The notes under the pieces: generated by a model
The model's input: only the letters and a program-made list of their open reading frames with translations
Told to the model about the DNA's origin: nothing
The model's database searches: none
In this document: in pieces, positions 22,561 to 32,655 of the stretch
Layout of the letters: every line of letters begins with the position of its first letter
Numbering within the stretch: position 1 is the first letter of the stretch
NCBI RefSeq assembly: GCF_902686445.1
Contig: NC_062219.1
Location: 39,769,056-39,833,055, forward strand
Length of the DNA: 64,000 nucleotides
Direction of reading: 5' to 3'
DNA from: Sciurus carolinensis
Taxonomy: Eukaryota > Chordata > Mammalia > Rodentia > Sciuridae
Translations under genes and position numbers: made by a program

Positions 22561-23020
22561 TTTGCATTTCTGTGTTCTAACTTTCTTATTGTCTATTTTA
22601 AAGCTGGTGTGTCTGAAGAATTTTGCTTTTTATCCCATAAAACATTTTTGCATTATTATTATATTTCTCATTACCTCAGCTAAACTTCTTTTATAGTGTA
22701 TGTTGGGAGCTGATTTATGGATAATACACAGATGTGAGGGCTGCTAATTTCTCAACTAATTTCTGCCAAGCTCTCAGATGAGTTGATTCAATGACAAGAA
22801 TGGGCATCACCATTATCTCAGTTCTAAAAAGATGAGCACAGTTGGCAATGTAGGATTTGAGGGAGTAGTGGAAGAATTCAACAAGGGACATGAGACTATT
22901 GCTGGAAAGTGTGGTGTTGGGAAGCAGGTGGCAAGAGGTGACAAAAGAAAGGAGCTCTGACTGTGCTCCTATATGTGGAAAGTTTATGATGGTGAGATCT
23001 GAACCCCACCCACAGGCCTG
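22561..23020. other. No recognised feature
   Basis: Possibly an old diverged repeat (text such as GACTATTGCTGGAAAGTGTGG). The minus frame 22715-23059 (114 codons) crosses from this segment into the LTR, which argues against it being a gene. Confidence 0.35.
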
Positions 23021-23432
23021 TGTTATGGTTTGGATATGAGGTAGCCCCTGAAAGCTCATTTGTGAGGCAATTCAGGAATGTCAATGATGAAACGATTATG
23101 AGAGCTGTAACCTGATCAGTGGATTACCCCTCCATTTGAGAGGTATATTTGAAAGGACTACTGTAATAGGTGCTAGCTTAGGCATTATGATATGGCTAGA
23201 GAAAGTAGGTCACTAGGTTATGCCTGTGGGGTTTGTATTTTGTCCCTGGTGCCCCACCCGTTCTCTCTGTTTCCTGGCTGCCATGTTATTCTGCTTCACC
23301 TTGAACCCAGTGCAGTGGAGTGGACCAACCATGGATTGAGATCTCTGAAATTGTAAGCCAAAATAAACTCTTCCTCCTCTAAGCTGTCCTTGTCAGGTAT
23401 TTTGGTCACAGCACCCAAAGCTAGCTAATACA
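23021..23432 (+). mobile_element. MaLR-type solo LTR with perfect 5-bp duplication
   Basis: Starts TGTTATGGTTTGGATATGAGG and ends AGCTAGCTAATACA, both typical of the MST/ORR1 class of MaLR LTRs. It contains CCATGGATTGAGATCTCTGAAATTGTAAGCC and the signal AATAAA near 23364. GCCTG occurs immediately on both sides (23016-23020 and 23433-23437). Length (412 bp) is full. Confidence 0.95.
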
Positions 23433-23569
23433 GCCTGCACATTCTGGGAAGAAGAGGGAGGGGAATGAACAAAAGGAAGGAAACAGGAGTTGCTATTAGA
23501 GATAGGCAAATTTCTAAATTCAGGAAGGTGAAAGCATATGCATTAAGAATGGATTGTCACAGGAAGAGT

Positions 23570-23850
23570 TGAATTCAAGGTGAACAGTTAGGAGGCCATC
23601 ACAGTAATCCAGGGCAGAAAAGTCAGGGCCTGGATTTTGAGGTGAGTGGGCAGATTCTGGATTGGTTTTGAAGACAGAGCTGATAGGATGTGCTGATGCA
23701 TAGAATGTGGAAACTGAGAGACAGACAAGTTCATTCTATATTTATTGAGTCGGTATATGTGTTAGACATTGTGTTAAATACTTTGGCCTAGAAAGATAAA
23801 AAAGCACAGCTCCCGCTCCTAAGGAGCAAATGATCTAGTACATTTTTTTT
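23570..23850. repeat. Ancient interspersed repeats
   Basis: CACAGTAATCCAGGGCAGAAAAGTC...TTTTGAAGACAGAGCTGATAGGATGTGCTGATG matches the old repeat also seen at 55740-56345. 23740-23850 (TTTATTGAGTCGGTATATGTGTTAGACATTGTG) looks like the start of the same or a related old family. Confidence 0.4.
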
Positions 23851-24084
23851 TCAAACTTTTAACTGCACAAAAAAAAAATACATTTGATCTTGTGACCCCA
23901 CGACCTGCAGATGCCTATTTGTATCTGCTTAATTAAAACAAAGATTTCAAGAGACTACATTTCCCTATATGATGTCTATTAATATAAAACATGAAGTTAA
24001 TATGAAATGTGATTTTAGTAATAATAAAATACAATGTTCTTATATATTCTATTTCATTTTTAAAATTCTGGCCACAGTACATTA

Positions 24085-24302
24085 AATCAGTGGTTCTCAT
24101 ATAGTTTGGTCTCACAAATTCATTACTTTCTTAAAAATTACTGAGGAATGCAGTAAGAGTCTTTGTTAATGTGGGTTATACCTATTAATATTTACTATGT
24201 TATACATTAAAATGGATAATTGAAATGTTTATTTAATTCATCTAAAATGACAATCATAAGTCCATTACATGTTAAAATACCTACTTTTTAATATTTTGAT
24301 TT
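24085..24302 (+). mobile_element. hAT-like DNA transposon, end segment
   Basis: Begins CAGTGGTTCTCATATAGTTTGG, a hAT-type terminal sequence, followed by GAGTCTTTGTTAATGTGGGTTATACCTATTAATATTTACTATG. It appears to continue after insertions at 24966-25145, 25985-26127 and 26263-26850. Confidence 0.6.
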
Positions 24303-24965
24303 TTTATTTATTATTTTTCATTATACCTGACTGTAGAATGTATTTTGATATATCATATATACATAAAGTATAACTTCCCATTTTTGTGGTTGTACATGGT
24401 GTTAAGTTGCACTGGTAGTGTATTCATATATAAATATAGGAGTTATGTCTGATTTATTCTACTGTCTTTCCTAGTCCCATCCCCCTTACCTTCTCTTCTT
24501 TCCCCTTTGTCTAATCCAATGATCTTCTATCCCCTGCTCATTGTGTGTTAGTAGCCATATATCAGAGAGGACATTTGACCTTTGTTTTTTTGGGATTGGC
24601 TTATTTCACTTAGCATGATAGTCTTCAGTTCTATCCGTTTACTGACAAATGCAATTATCAAGAATACAAGTAACAATAAATGTTGGTGAGGATATGGGGA
24701 GAAAGGTACACCCATACATTGCTGGTGAGACTGTAAATTGGTGCAACCACTCTGGAAAGCAGCACAGAGATTTCTCAGACAACTTGGAATAAAACCACCA
24801 TTTGACCCAGCTATCCCACTCCTCAGTATATTCCCAAAGGACTTAAAATCAGCATATTATAGTGATGCAGCCACATCAATGTTTATAGCAACTCAGTTCA
24901 CAGTAGCTAAGTTATGGAACCAACCTAGTTGCCCTTCAACAGATGAATGACTAAAGAAAATATTA
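24303..24965. mobile_element. L1 with internal inversion, nested in the hAT element
   Basis: From 24303 to about 24654 the sequence is antisense L1 3' UTR and ORF2 end. From about 24655 to 24965 it is sense ORF2 (CAAGAATACAAGTAAC...; plus frame 24738-24950 reads VQPLWKAAQRFLRQLG). The switch point is inside ORF2, as in twin-primed insertions. The target duplication is not clear. Confidence 0.85.
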
Positions 24966-25149
24966 TTCACTCAGTAAAATATTTTTAATGAAAATATTCT
25001 GAAGAAAACCGACAAAAGATAATAGACATTGTTTTATATTTTTTTTCAAATTTTTCTAATGTATAAAAGAGCTAGATTCTCTTATCTTCTGTATTTTCAT
25101 TCTGTTGAGATATGCTATTTTACTTGAAGTATACCAAGAAAATCTGGCT

Positions 25150-25965
25150 TTATAGAGCACTGTACAAATGGACTTTACTTACAATAGGGTTTTATTCAGA
25201 TAAACCCCTCGTAAGTTGAACACACTGGAACTTGAAAATGCCTTTTATACACCTAACTCTCCAAGCATCGTGGCTTAGTCTCAGAGTACACCACAGAGCA
25301 CCACCTCTTTCCTCTTGAGATGGTGTGGCTACCTAGGAGCTGCAGCTTGCTGCTGATGTCCCATTTTGCAAGAGAGTATCATGCTGCATATTGCTAGCCT
25401 GGGAAAAGTTAAAAATTCAATATTAGAAGTATGACTTCCCCTGAGTGCAGATGGCTTTTTCATCATCATTTGTTACATTTTAAAACTTTGATTTTTAAAT
25501 TTCAAAGCATTTTTAATCGACCCATAAATATTATCCATATATATGGGGTACCTTGTGGTGTCTCAGTATATGCATAGATTTCTAACATATTCAAACCTGG
25601 GTAAGCAAATCTATCTCCTCAAACATTTATCTCTTTGTGATGAAAACACTGAAAATTTTTTATTCTAACTTCTTGAAAATATAGAGTTCATTATTGCTAT
25701 CCAGTTATCCTACTGTACAATAGCACACCAGAAATTACTTCTGTTATTTAACTACAACTTATCACCCATTGATCTGTCTTTCCCAGCCCTCCTTCTCCCC
25801 TGTGCTCCCCAGATTCTGGGAACCACTCCTCTCCTCTCAACTTCTGTGAGATCAACTCTTAGATTTCACACATGAGTGAGATCCTATTTGGTACCACTTT
25901 AAAGTTCAAAAATTATAAATCAAACCACTGTTACTCAGGGACTGTCTGTAGTTTTAAAAGAGGAG
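25150..25965. mobile_element. Tigger-like DNA transposon with nested L1 piece
   Basis: Left: TTTACTTACAATAGGGTTTTATTCAGATAAACCCCTCGTAAGTTGAA. Right: AAGTTCAAAAATTATAAATCAAACCACTG...GGGACTGTCTG followed by TA. This is the layout of a non-autonomous Tigger-class element with CAGACAGTCCC ends. An antisense old L1 3' UTR (about 25495-25885: GGTACCTTGTGGTGTCTCAGTATATG, CCAGATTCTGGGAACCACTCCTCTC) sits inside it. Confidence 0.6.
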
Positions 25966-26127
25966 AATCTGAACAGGCTATTTAAAGTTAATTGTTGATA
26001 TTCTTTTTTAATACAAAAATTCAAAGTGTGGTTCCTACAGATTACTTGCTTATAGAATCTGAAACTGTGTCAATGAACTTTTAGTATATTTTCATTAAAA
26101 TTCATTGCCTTATCTTGGACTTCATTT

Positions 26128-26262
26128 CTTTGTTGTTGATATGGAGTCACTAAGTTGGCCAGGCTGGTCTCAAATTCCTGGGCTCAGTTGATCCTCCTGC
26201 CTCACCTCCAGAGTAGCTAGGACAAGACAGGTGCACTGCCTTGTAACGCTTGGCTAGATGTC
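26128..26262 (-). mobile_element. B1/7SL-type SINE monomer
   Basis: Antisense 7SL-like unit: GATATGGAGTCACTAAGTTGGCCAGGCTGGTCTCAAATTCCTGGGCTCAGTTGATCCTCCTGCCTCACCTCC. No ID part is visible, so this may be an older B1-like monomer. Confidence 0.8.
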
Positions 26263-26399
26263 TAATGGATCTTTTAGCCACACATGATTTGCAAACACCA
26301 CAAGTTGGTCATTTGGGAAGTATTCGTCCAGTAAGCAATTATCCAAATGTTTTCAAACTTCATTTCATAATATCAAAAAGTTACATTTCTTAGTATCAC

Positions 26400-26690
26400 C
26401 ATCCATCTCATCTGGGAAAAAAAAAGAAGTCATTAAGTTATTGGGAAGCTATCAGGCTCACAGTGATGCATACAAGTTTTCCAAAGTTCCAATTTCTGCT
26501 TGACATCTTGAACTTTATCATGGGCCTCAATGATATAACTGTTAATGTTCCACAAAAGGTCAGCCAGATTCCCTAGTCAGCGTAACAAATAATTTTCAGT
26601 TGTTCTTACAAGAAAAATGGTGTTCCATTTAAAAGTACCTAGTTCTCCTTGCAACTCAGTTACACAATAATTTTCCCTGAGAAATCTTAC
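26400..26690 (-). pseudogene. Fossil hAT transposase fragment
   Basis: Read on the minus strand the stretch gives ELQGELGTFKWNTIFLVRTT, then ENYLLR, a stop, then LGNLADLLWNINSYIIEAHD and KVQDVKQKLELWKT. The 'LADLxxxxN...IxxAHDKVxxxxxKLELW' pattern is a signature of hAT (Charlie/ZBED-type) transposases, in the segment before the C-terminal dimerisation region. The in-frame stop and later stops show that it is dead. It lies in the same span as the hAT-like end at 24085, which supports one element broken by later insertions. It could instead be an old ZBED-type retrocopy. Confidence 0.6.
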
Positions 26691-26850
26691 TTTATTATTT
26701 AATTTTGTCACAAAGAATATTGAAGAAAAGTATTCACATTGTTGAAATTTAACTAGATTAATACTCTTAATTTCATCAGGGATACTCCTAAGTGAAGTTG
26801 ATGCTTTTCTTTTTTCTTAACTGTGAATGATGGCAGTGAAGAATGGCTTC

Positions 26851-28439
26851 TAAAACAATTGGGAGCACTGCCTTGATTTGTACCAAGGGCAGAAATCTTA
26901 CCCATCATTCCTTTTGTACCACAGTGCAAATGTCAACACCATGGCAAAGGCAAATGTCAGTACCACTATGAGCAACTTCGACCTTACAGAGTCCCTGGAA
27001 AGTGTTTGGATCCTCAGGACTTTACAGTCTACTTTGGGAACTGTAACACTAAGTTGGTTTGATAACCCACCAACAGGTAACAAACCTCAGTTTCACATAG
27101 AGAACATAATAAGGAAGGAAAACAAAAGCAAAACCAAAACCAAAAGAAGGAAAGGTAGAAGAAATGAAAGCAATATCATTGAGCTAGATTTGTCTTTATC
27201 CCCATTAACCAAGTACATGGCTGATAACAGGATGAAAGGGAATTCAATTTCAACTTTGCAGTTTCAAAGCCTATATTCTTTTCAATATGAATATAATCAA
27301 TTTCTAGGAAAATAATGAGAAATATGGTTATATCTCAATAAACATTTATTTGGCATCTGCTATGAACCAGATACTATTCTAGAATCAGGAACACTGTGAT
27401 TACACGTAAGCAGAGTCTGTAGCTCAATAGTAGTAATTATCATTGAGGCCCATGTTTTGTTGAAGACCAATAAAACAATGACATTTCAAATAGTGCTAAA
27501 TTCTATGAAAGAAATACAGAAAGGTAAGAATAATACTAACCAGGCCACAAAATTTGAAGGTCAGTCCCACACTTTTGCCCTTGAAGCAAAAAGTTCTTGA
27601 AGCTAGTAGACTTGCATTCTCCAAAACAGCCATCTCAGAATTCCCTACTCCCAGGACTTGGGTTTGTGTTTTAAAAATAAGAGTGAGCTACAGGTGTGCA
27701 CATATCTAGGACTGTTAGGTGAAGCAGGAAGACTGGACTAAGCTGTCCTTAGGTGTGAGTGTGAGGTCTTTTTTGGCCCAGAATGAAGTGGAGTGGAAAG
27801 GAAGGAGGACACGGGGCAGGCACCTCCATTTATACCTTTGCTCTGTCCTGTCTGTGCTAAGGGTGAACTTGAGTAAAGGGATAAGAGAGACTGGGTATAT
27901 GGCACGTAAGTTGATTGTATTTATATACGAATGCAAGCATAAAATATATGATACTAAATTGGGCATAGATTAAGCACTCTTAAAGAGGTTTCACCCAACA
28001 CCATGTAAAACATGAAAAATGTACCACATTAAATACTTATTTTTTGCTATAAAATATTGAGAGTCTTTTATACTTCTGTTTCTGGTAGAATCTGGCCATG
28101 AGAAACTTATCTGATTCAATTTTGTGGCAACTTTTATGTCTATTTGGAAATCATTGTGAAGAAGAAAAATATAACCAACAAATTATTTGGAAAAAAAAAA
28201 CTTTCTTGAGCTTTTATTTGAATATTTTTAAGTTGACAAAATGGCATGATAATATTTAATTATGCTAAATCAAAAATGTTCTTTAATTTTGATTATGTGT
28301 TTTGTTTTTACTTTGTAAAATTAAGTTTTTCATGTTTCATGTATTTCCCTTTGTCCCTGAAAAGCTTACATTATGTTTAATGGATTTTACTTTCATAGTA
28401 TTATTTGATATCTTAGGGCTTAGGTTAAGACTATATAGT
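26851..28439. other. No recognised feature
   Basis: Contains a 145-codon plus-strand open frame (26878-27315) with Lys/Thr-rich low-complexity text, and opposing frames at 27715-27973. None has a recognisable domain, promoter or splice support. 28180-28420 is very AT-rich. Confidence 0.4.
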
Positions 28440-28635
28440 CTAATATAGTAGCTACTAGCCACATGTGATTAGTTACATTTAAATTAAATAGGATTAAGTA
28501 AAGTTAAAAATTCAATTCTTCACATGCACTAGCCACATTTCTGGGACCCAATAGCCAAGTATGTGTAGTGGCTGCCATATTGGAGTGCAGAAATGGAAAA
28601 CATTTGCATAATCACACAAAGTTGTGTTGAATAGC
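28440..28635. mobile_element. Short non-autonomous DNA transposon (hAT-like)
   Basis: TAGTAGCTACTAGCCACATGTGATTAGTTACATTTAAATTAAAT...GCACTAGCCACATTTCTGGGACCCAATAGCC...AGTGGCTGCCATATTGGAGTGCAGA matches a common mammalian MER-type element built as a loose palindrome around TAGCCACATGTG. Family not named. Confidence 0.7.
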
Positions 28636-29774
28636 GCTAGTCAAGGTCACTTTTAGCCCTGAAATTTCAGAGAGTGATGTTGTTTGTAGACTACAGATCC
28701 AGTTAGTTGTGAAGTATTGGGAGAAAGTTTTCTCCAGCAGAATATAAAGAAAAGGGGTATGCAGAAGACAGATAATGCTCTCAGACTGCATTGGAGAAAG
28801 ATCTCCCAATAGCATATGTATAACAAAGTGGAAAGAAGGTTTGGAGAAAAACATGAACAAGGAAGTGGGTATAACAGCTGACTTAACTGATTTTCTTTTT
28901 AATTGAAAACTTCGAAAATTAGGCCTTGTTGTTTGCAGGAAAATGAGAGACAGTGTAGTCAAAGATGAGAAAATCAGATTCAGGTACCTGTCTGTTGCAT
29001 CTAGAGGAAAAGGCAGATCTGCAAGATAATACAGAGGAAGGAGCAGCAAATGTGGCAACTGATTTAAGTGTGATAAGGTAAAAGAAGCTCCTGGTAGACA
29101 GCAGAGGAAGGGGAGACAATTCCACAGACTCAGTGCCCATTGAGAACAGTCCAGGTTGTGAGAATGGAGCAGCCTTGGGAGGAAACAGACTTCAGTGTTT
29201 ATCTTTTTCCGTTGACAGGGTGGTCAGAAGGTGTCACCATCTGAAAACAGGAAGAAATGTGGGATTTGGTGGGGTTAGAGGTCAGTAGGTAAATCATTCG
29301 CAAAAAACGAAGGCTAGCGACCTGAAACAGATGGGCTTTCTCAGGAAGGAAGAAAATAACCAGAATTCTTGTTAGAGAGAGGCTCTGCCCCGTGAGGAAG
29401 ATAAGACATTGCCAAAAGGAAGGCAAAAGAAAGGGTCAGTAAGGTGCACGAAGTCCAGAGGAGGGAGAGCTCTGAAAGACAGCTATAATAGGAAAAGAAA
29501 TAGCACCGGTGTAGAGATTTCAAGAATAGAAAATGCTACCTGTAAGTCCTCTGTCACTGTAATAAGTCTTTCTCATAGTGCTTGACTATGAAATCCAGAA
29601 ATACCTTGCCCTTAGGTCATGATGAACTAGGAAGAAAATTCTGGAATTAGTCCATTTCATTCCAAGGAGCTGTGCATACTAGTGTGTGGGATGACAGCAG
29701 AAGGGAAATCATTTTGTAGGCCAGTGTTCAAAAGGGCTGAGGCATGTGGGCACAGTTACTCAGTAGTAACAATG
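28636..29774. other. Unassigned, purine-rich
   Basis: Long purine-rich plus strand, which leaves open frames on the minus strand (28612-29058, 28919-29140, 29199-29426). Readings are hydrophobic and Ser/Leu-rich, as expected from antisense of purine-rich sequence. No domain seen. Confidence 0.4.
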
Positions 29775-29920
29775 AAAGTTTGTAAGGCACTGGATGTTCC
29801 CAGAGTGCTTTTCTTCAGCATGCTGTCTCATTTGAGTTCTGGCATGCATCCTGTAGGAAGGTCCTACTCTCCTCCCATTTCACACATGGCTGATGAACCG
29901 ACAGATAAGAAGAGGTTGTT
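29775..29920 (-). mobile_element. MIR SINE fragment
   Basis: TGCTTTTCTTCAGCATGCTGTCTCATTTGAGTTCTGGCATGCATCCTGTAGGAAGGTCCTACTCTCCTCCCATTTCACACATGGCTGATGAACC is a diverged antisense MIR. Confidence 0.65.
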
Positions 29921-30957
29921 TGTTTGGGTGTAGCAGTAAGTAGCTAAAAACAAGCCAGGAATATCACCTCTTCTTTAGTTGTCTCTTCCAGTTCTTCCTC
30001 CTACATTCCTTAAGCCACATTTGGGATTTTATAGTATGTTTTCTTTACAATAATAACCAGGCTCTAACTATCTGGTTTTTTGAACTCACCATCAAATTTT
30101 GCTCAGTAGAGTCTAATTGCCCTAGGATTGTTCAATGCTCTGAAGGTTCAACCTTGGCCAGAAAAGAAGGGGGAAAAAGAACTTTCAAAGGTACAAGAAC
30201 TACTTATGTGCCCAGGTCTGCATTTTGCCTCAAACCAATTGGAATTATCTCATGCCTAACAGTGATCTAGTGTCTTTCTGATATTAACAAGGCTGCTTTG
30301 TCTCAGGGGGTAAGGAGATCCAGCCTCTACTTAGCAACAGACTAAGATGAAGCTGTTCCTTACTAGTCGCCACCTTTCCACCACCACCAAAAAAAAAAAA
30401 AAAAAAAAAAAAAGGTGTTTAAAGAAGTATATTTCTTTACAGGCAAAGGAGAGCTGCAATTCTTATTTGAGAGCTTTAATCAAGTTCTCTTGGAGACATG
30501 GATTAGAAACTTGGTTTTATTTCGGTTTCTGCTGTGTATGTAAGAATATGAAAGACAATCGGAGATAATAAGTCTGATTTAACGCACAGTTGAAAGAAGA
30601 AAAAGAGCACTCTTTTAGGTCAGTTCTCTGGTTAACAGTGTGCTGAGGCTCTTGCCTTCTTCAAGGGGCACGTCCTAACTTAGCAGAGGGAGATCCTCAT
30701 CTGCTGTCCCCATCTAAATCTTCAGTCTCTTCTGATAATTTTAATACGACCTATCACCTCATCCACAAAAAAAGTCCCTGATATACAATCATGTTTTATG
30801 CCTCTGTGTGTACTTCTATAAACCTCTAGTATGATATTTATTACTCTGTTCAGTTATTACTTGTTTGTACATCTTCTCCATCTACAGATTTTTAAATCAT
30901 ATAGGTTAAGGATCCTGCCTTAATAATCTCTGTGATTGGGTGAAAGCCCCATCCCCA
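29921..30957. other. Unassigned; A-run at 30389-30413
   Basis: No repeat recognised except a 25-base A homopolymer after CCACCACC. It is not preceded by a SINE or a gene copy that I can identify. Confidence 0.4.
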
Positions 30958-31170
30958 ATTTTTTTTTTTTTTTTTTTGGTGGGGGGATTGAATCCAGGGA
31001 CGCTTAACCACTGAGTCACATCCCCAGTCCTTTTATTTTTTATTTTGAGACAGGATGGTGCTAAGTTACTCAGGGCCTTGCTAAGTTGCTGAGGCTGGCC
31101 TTGAACTTGCCATCTTTCTGTCTCAGCCTCCCTAGCTGGGATTATAGGTGTGTACCACTGTGCCCAACCC
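30958..31170 (-). mobile_element. B1-dID composite SINE
   Basis: T-run, then the ID part (GGGGGGATTGAATCCAGGGACGCTTAACCACTGAGTCACATCCCCAGTCC), then the B1 part (GAGACAGGATGGTGCTAAG...GCTGAGGCTGGCCTTGAACTTGCC...GCCTCCCTAGCTGGGATTATAGGTGTGTACCACTG). Confidence 0.95.
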
Positions 31171-31368
31171 AAAATATTTTAACATCAAACATCAATTTAC
31201 AGACCAGGTGTTTGCTGAGGAAACATGTGACTGTGCGACAGAGTTTAGTAGAAGAGAAAAAGGCTGAGGTGTGAATTCAGATTAAAAAGGAGTAAGTGAA
31301 GAAGCAGTGTTTCTGTCTCTGGAATATTTACGCTAGTATTTCCGTTTTTAACCATTGTATCATTGTAT

Positions 31369-31498
31369 CATTGACTTAATAAGCCGGTCAACGTCAATGG
31401 GACCCTCCTCATTATCTGACAGAGCATAGAACTTGTATTTTGGATCACCTGAAGAAGGCACCTTGTCAGTGCTGGAAGCATTCAGTTCTTCTGTGGAC
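31369..31498 (-). CDS. Candidate protein-coding exon, unknown gene
   Basis: On the minus strand a pyrimidine-rich tract ending TTCTTCCATACCTGTTAG gives a good splice acceptor. The sequence after it reads in one frame STEELNASSTDKVPSSGDP followed by KYKFYALSDNEEGPIDVDR and LIKSMIQ, then TGA. About 43 codons have balanced, soluble, acidic composition and look clearly more protein-like than other short frames here. Upstream of the acceptor the reading stops being protein-like, as expected for an intron. A donor is doubtful (AAGTCAATG just before the stop), so it may be a last exon or an exon with a decayed donor. I do not recognise the protein. It could also be a fragment of an old retrocopy. 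Its neighbours are a B1-dID SINE downstream and plain intron-like sequence upstream. Confidence 0.42.
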
Positions 31499-32149
31499 TA
31501 ACAGGTATGGAAGAACAATGAAGTCTCTAGGGTTGAACTTGGAATACATTAGTTAAAGTGGCAACAAGTGACATAGTAAGTCACTGGAGTAAGCTAATTG
31601 GGGAAAATGATACATAATTTATAATCTTGAAAATGAATGCCAAATGCTTTAAAAATGATTAGAACTTGTCTTCTGAGGTAGTTTAGATACATTTTTTGTG
31701 ATACTTAAGATGCGTTTTAAAGAACACATTAAGATTCTCTAGAGTATTAATAAGCATTGTGTTTTTAAAAAGCTTCATTGTAAACTGTTGAAAATATTGG
31801 TTTTAAAGGGATCAAGATGGGGTCTTTATTATTGTTTTTAAGACTTCATAGTGCATTATAAATCTCCAAGAAATGTATGTTGCATAGTTTAAATTTTCCT
31901 GACTACAGTCTCTTTTCTGTCTTTCTTTATATTAATGCAGGGATCCTCTCTTTTAATGAAACACTTTGAGAAATGTTCTACATAAAGAGTTTCACAAGAA
32001 CTTAGTTCCCCACAAAATACCACACATTATACCAGTCATGACATTTTGTCCTTGATAAACCCTTGTGTAAACACCCAACACATAGCCTCGATTGCCAAAC
32101 TTCTGCTTGCTAGGCTGAGACTGAATATGGTTCAAAGGATATCTTTTTA
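31499..32149. other. No recognised feature
   Basis: AT-rich unassigned sequence. If the exon at 31369-31498 is real this would be its upstream intron. Confidence 0.4.
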
Positions 32150-32365
32150 TTTGTTTATTTTAGTGTTTTGGTCCTGGGGATTGAACCTAGGGGTGCTTTA
32201 CCACTGAGGTACACCCCTCATAGTTTTTATTTTTAATTTTGGTTTTGAGACAGGATCTTGCTAGGTTGCTGTGGGTCTTTCTAAGTTGCTGAGGCTGGCC
32301 TCAAACTTGGGATCCTTCTGCTTCAGCCTCCCAAATCACTGGGATTATGGTGTGTGCCACCATAA
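32150..32365 (-). mobile_element. B1-dID composite SINE
   Basis: ID part (GGTCCTGGGGATTGAACCTAGGGGTGCTTTACCACTGAGGTACACCCC) followed by B1 part (GAGACAGGATCTTGCTAGGTTGC...GCTGAGGCTGGCCTCAAACTTGG...CAGCCTCCCAAATCACTGGGATTATGG), antisense. Confidence 0.95.
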
Positions 32366-32565
32366 TGGTGGAATGGTGGAATTTCCAGGTTAGCTCAAAC
32401 AATAACTTTTAAAGAAAACTTTCAGCATCATGAACTATCGGCGGGTCTTTATCTTTTGTTTATCTCTCTTCTTTTAAATTTGAGAAAGAGAAGACTAAAT
32501 ACCACTATAGTATACACTATAGTATATGTCCAAGTGAAGACCCACCTTGGAGTCAGCTATTTAGG

Positions 32566-32601
32566 GAGGGAGGGAGAGAGAGAGAGAGAAAGAGAGGGAG
32601 G

Positions 32602-32655
<54 letters not shown>
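32566..32655. repeat. (GA)n/(GGGA)n purine microsatellite
   Basis: About 90 bases of pure purine on the plus strand (GGGAGGGAGGGAGAGAGAG...). All overlapping open frames here (Glu/Arg or Ser/Leu runs) are products of the repeat. Confidence 0.97.

Noticed and set aside
22715..23059. 114-codon minus-strand open frame
   Set aside because: Runs across the exact 5' boundary of a solo LTR, which a host gene would not be expected to do.
26878..27315. 145-codon plus-strand open frame
   Set aside because: Lys/Thr/Ser-rich with a KTKTKRRKGRR low-complexity run; no domain and no promoter or splice sites. Kept only as a note.
28612..29058. 148-codon minus-strand open frame
   Set aside because: Antisense of a purine-rich stretch; hydrophobic low-information reading, no family recognised, and it overlaps the end of a DNA transposon.
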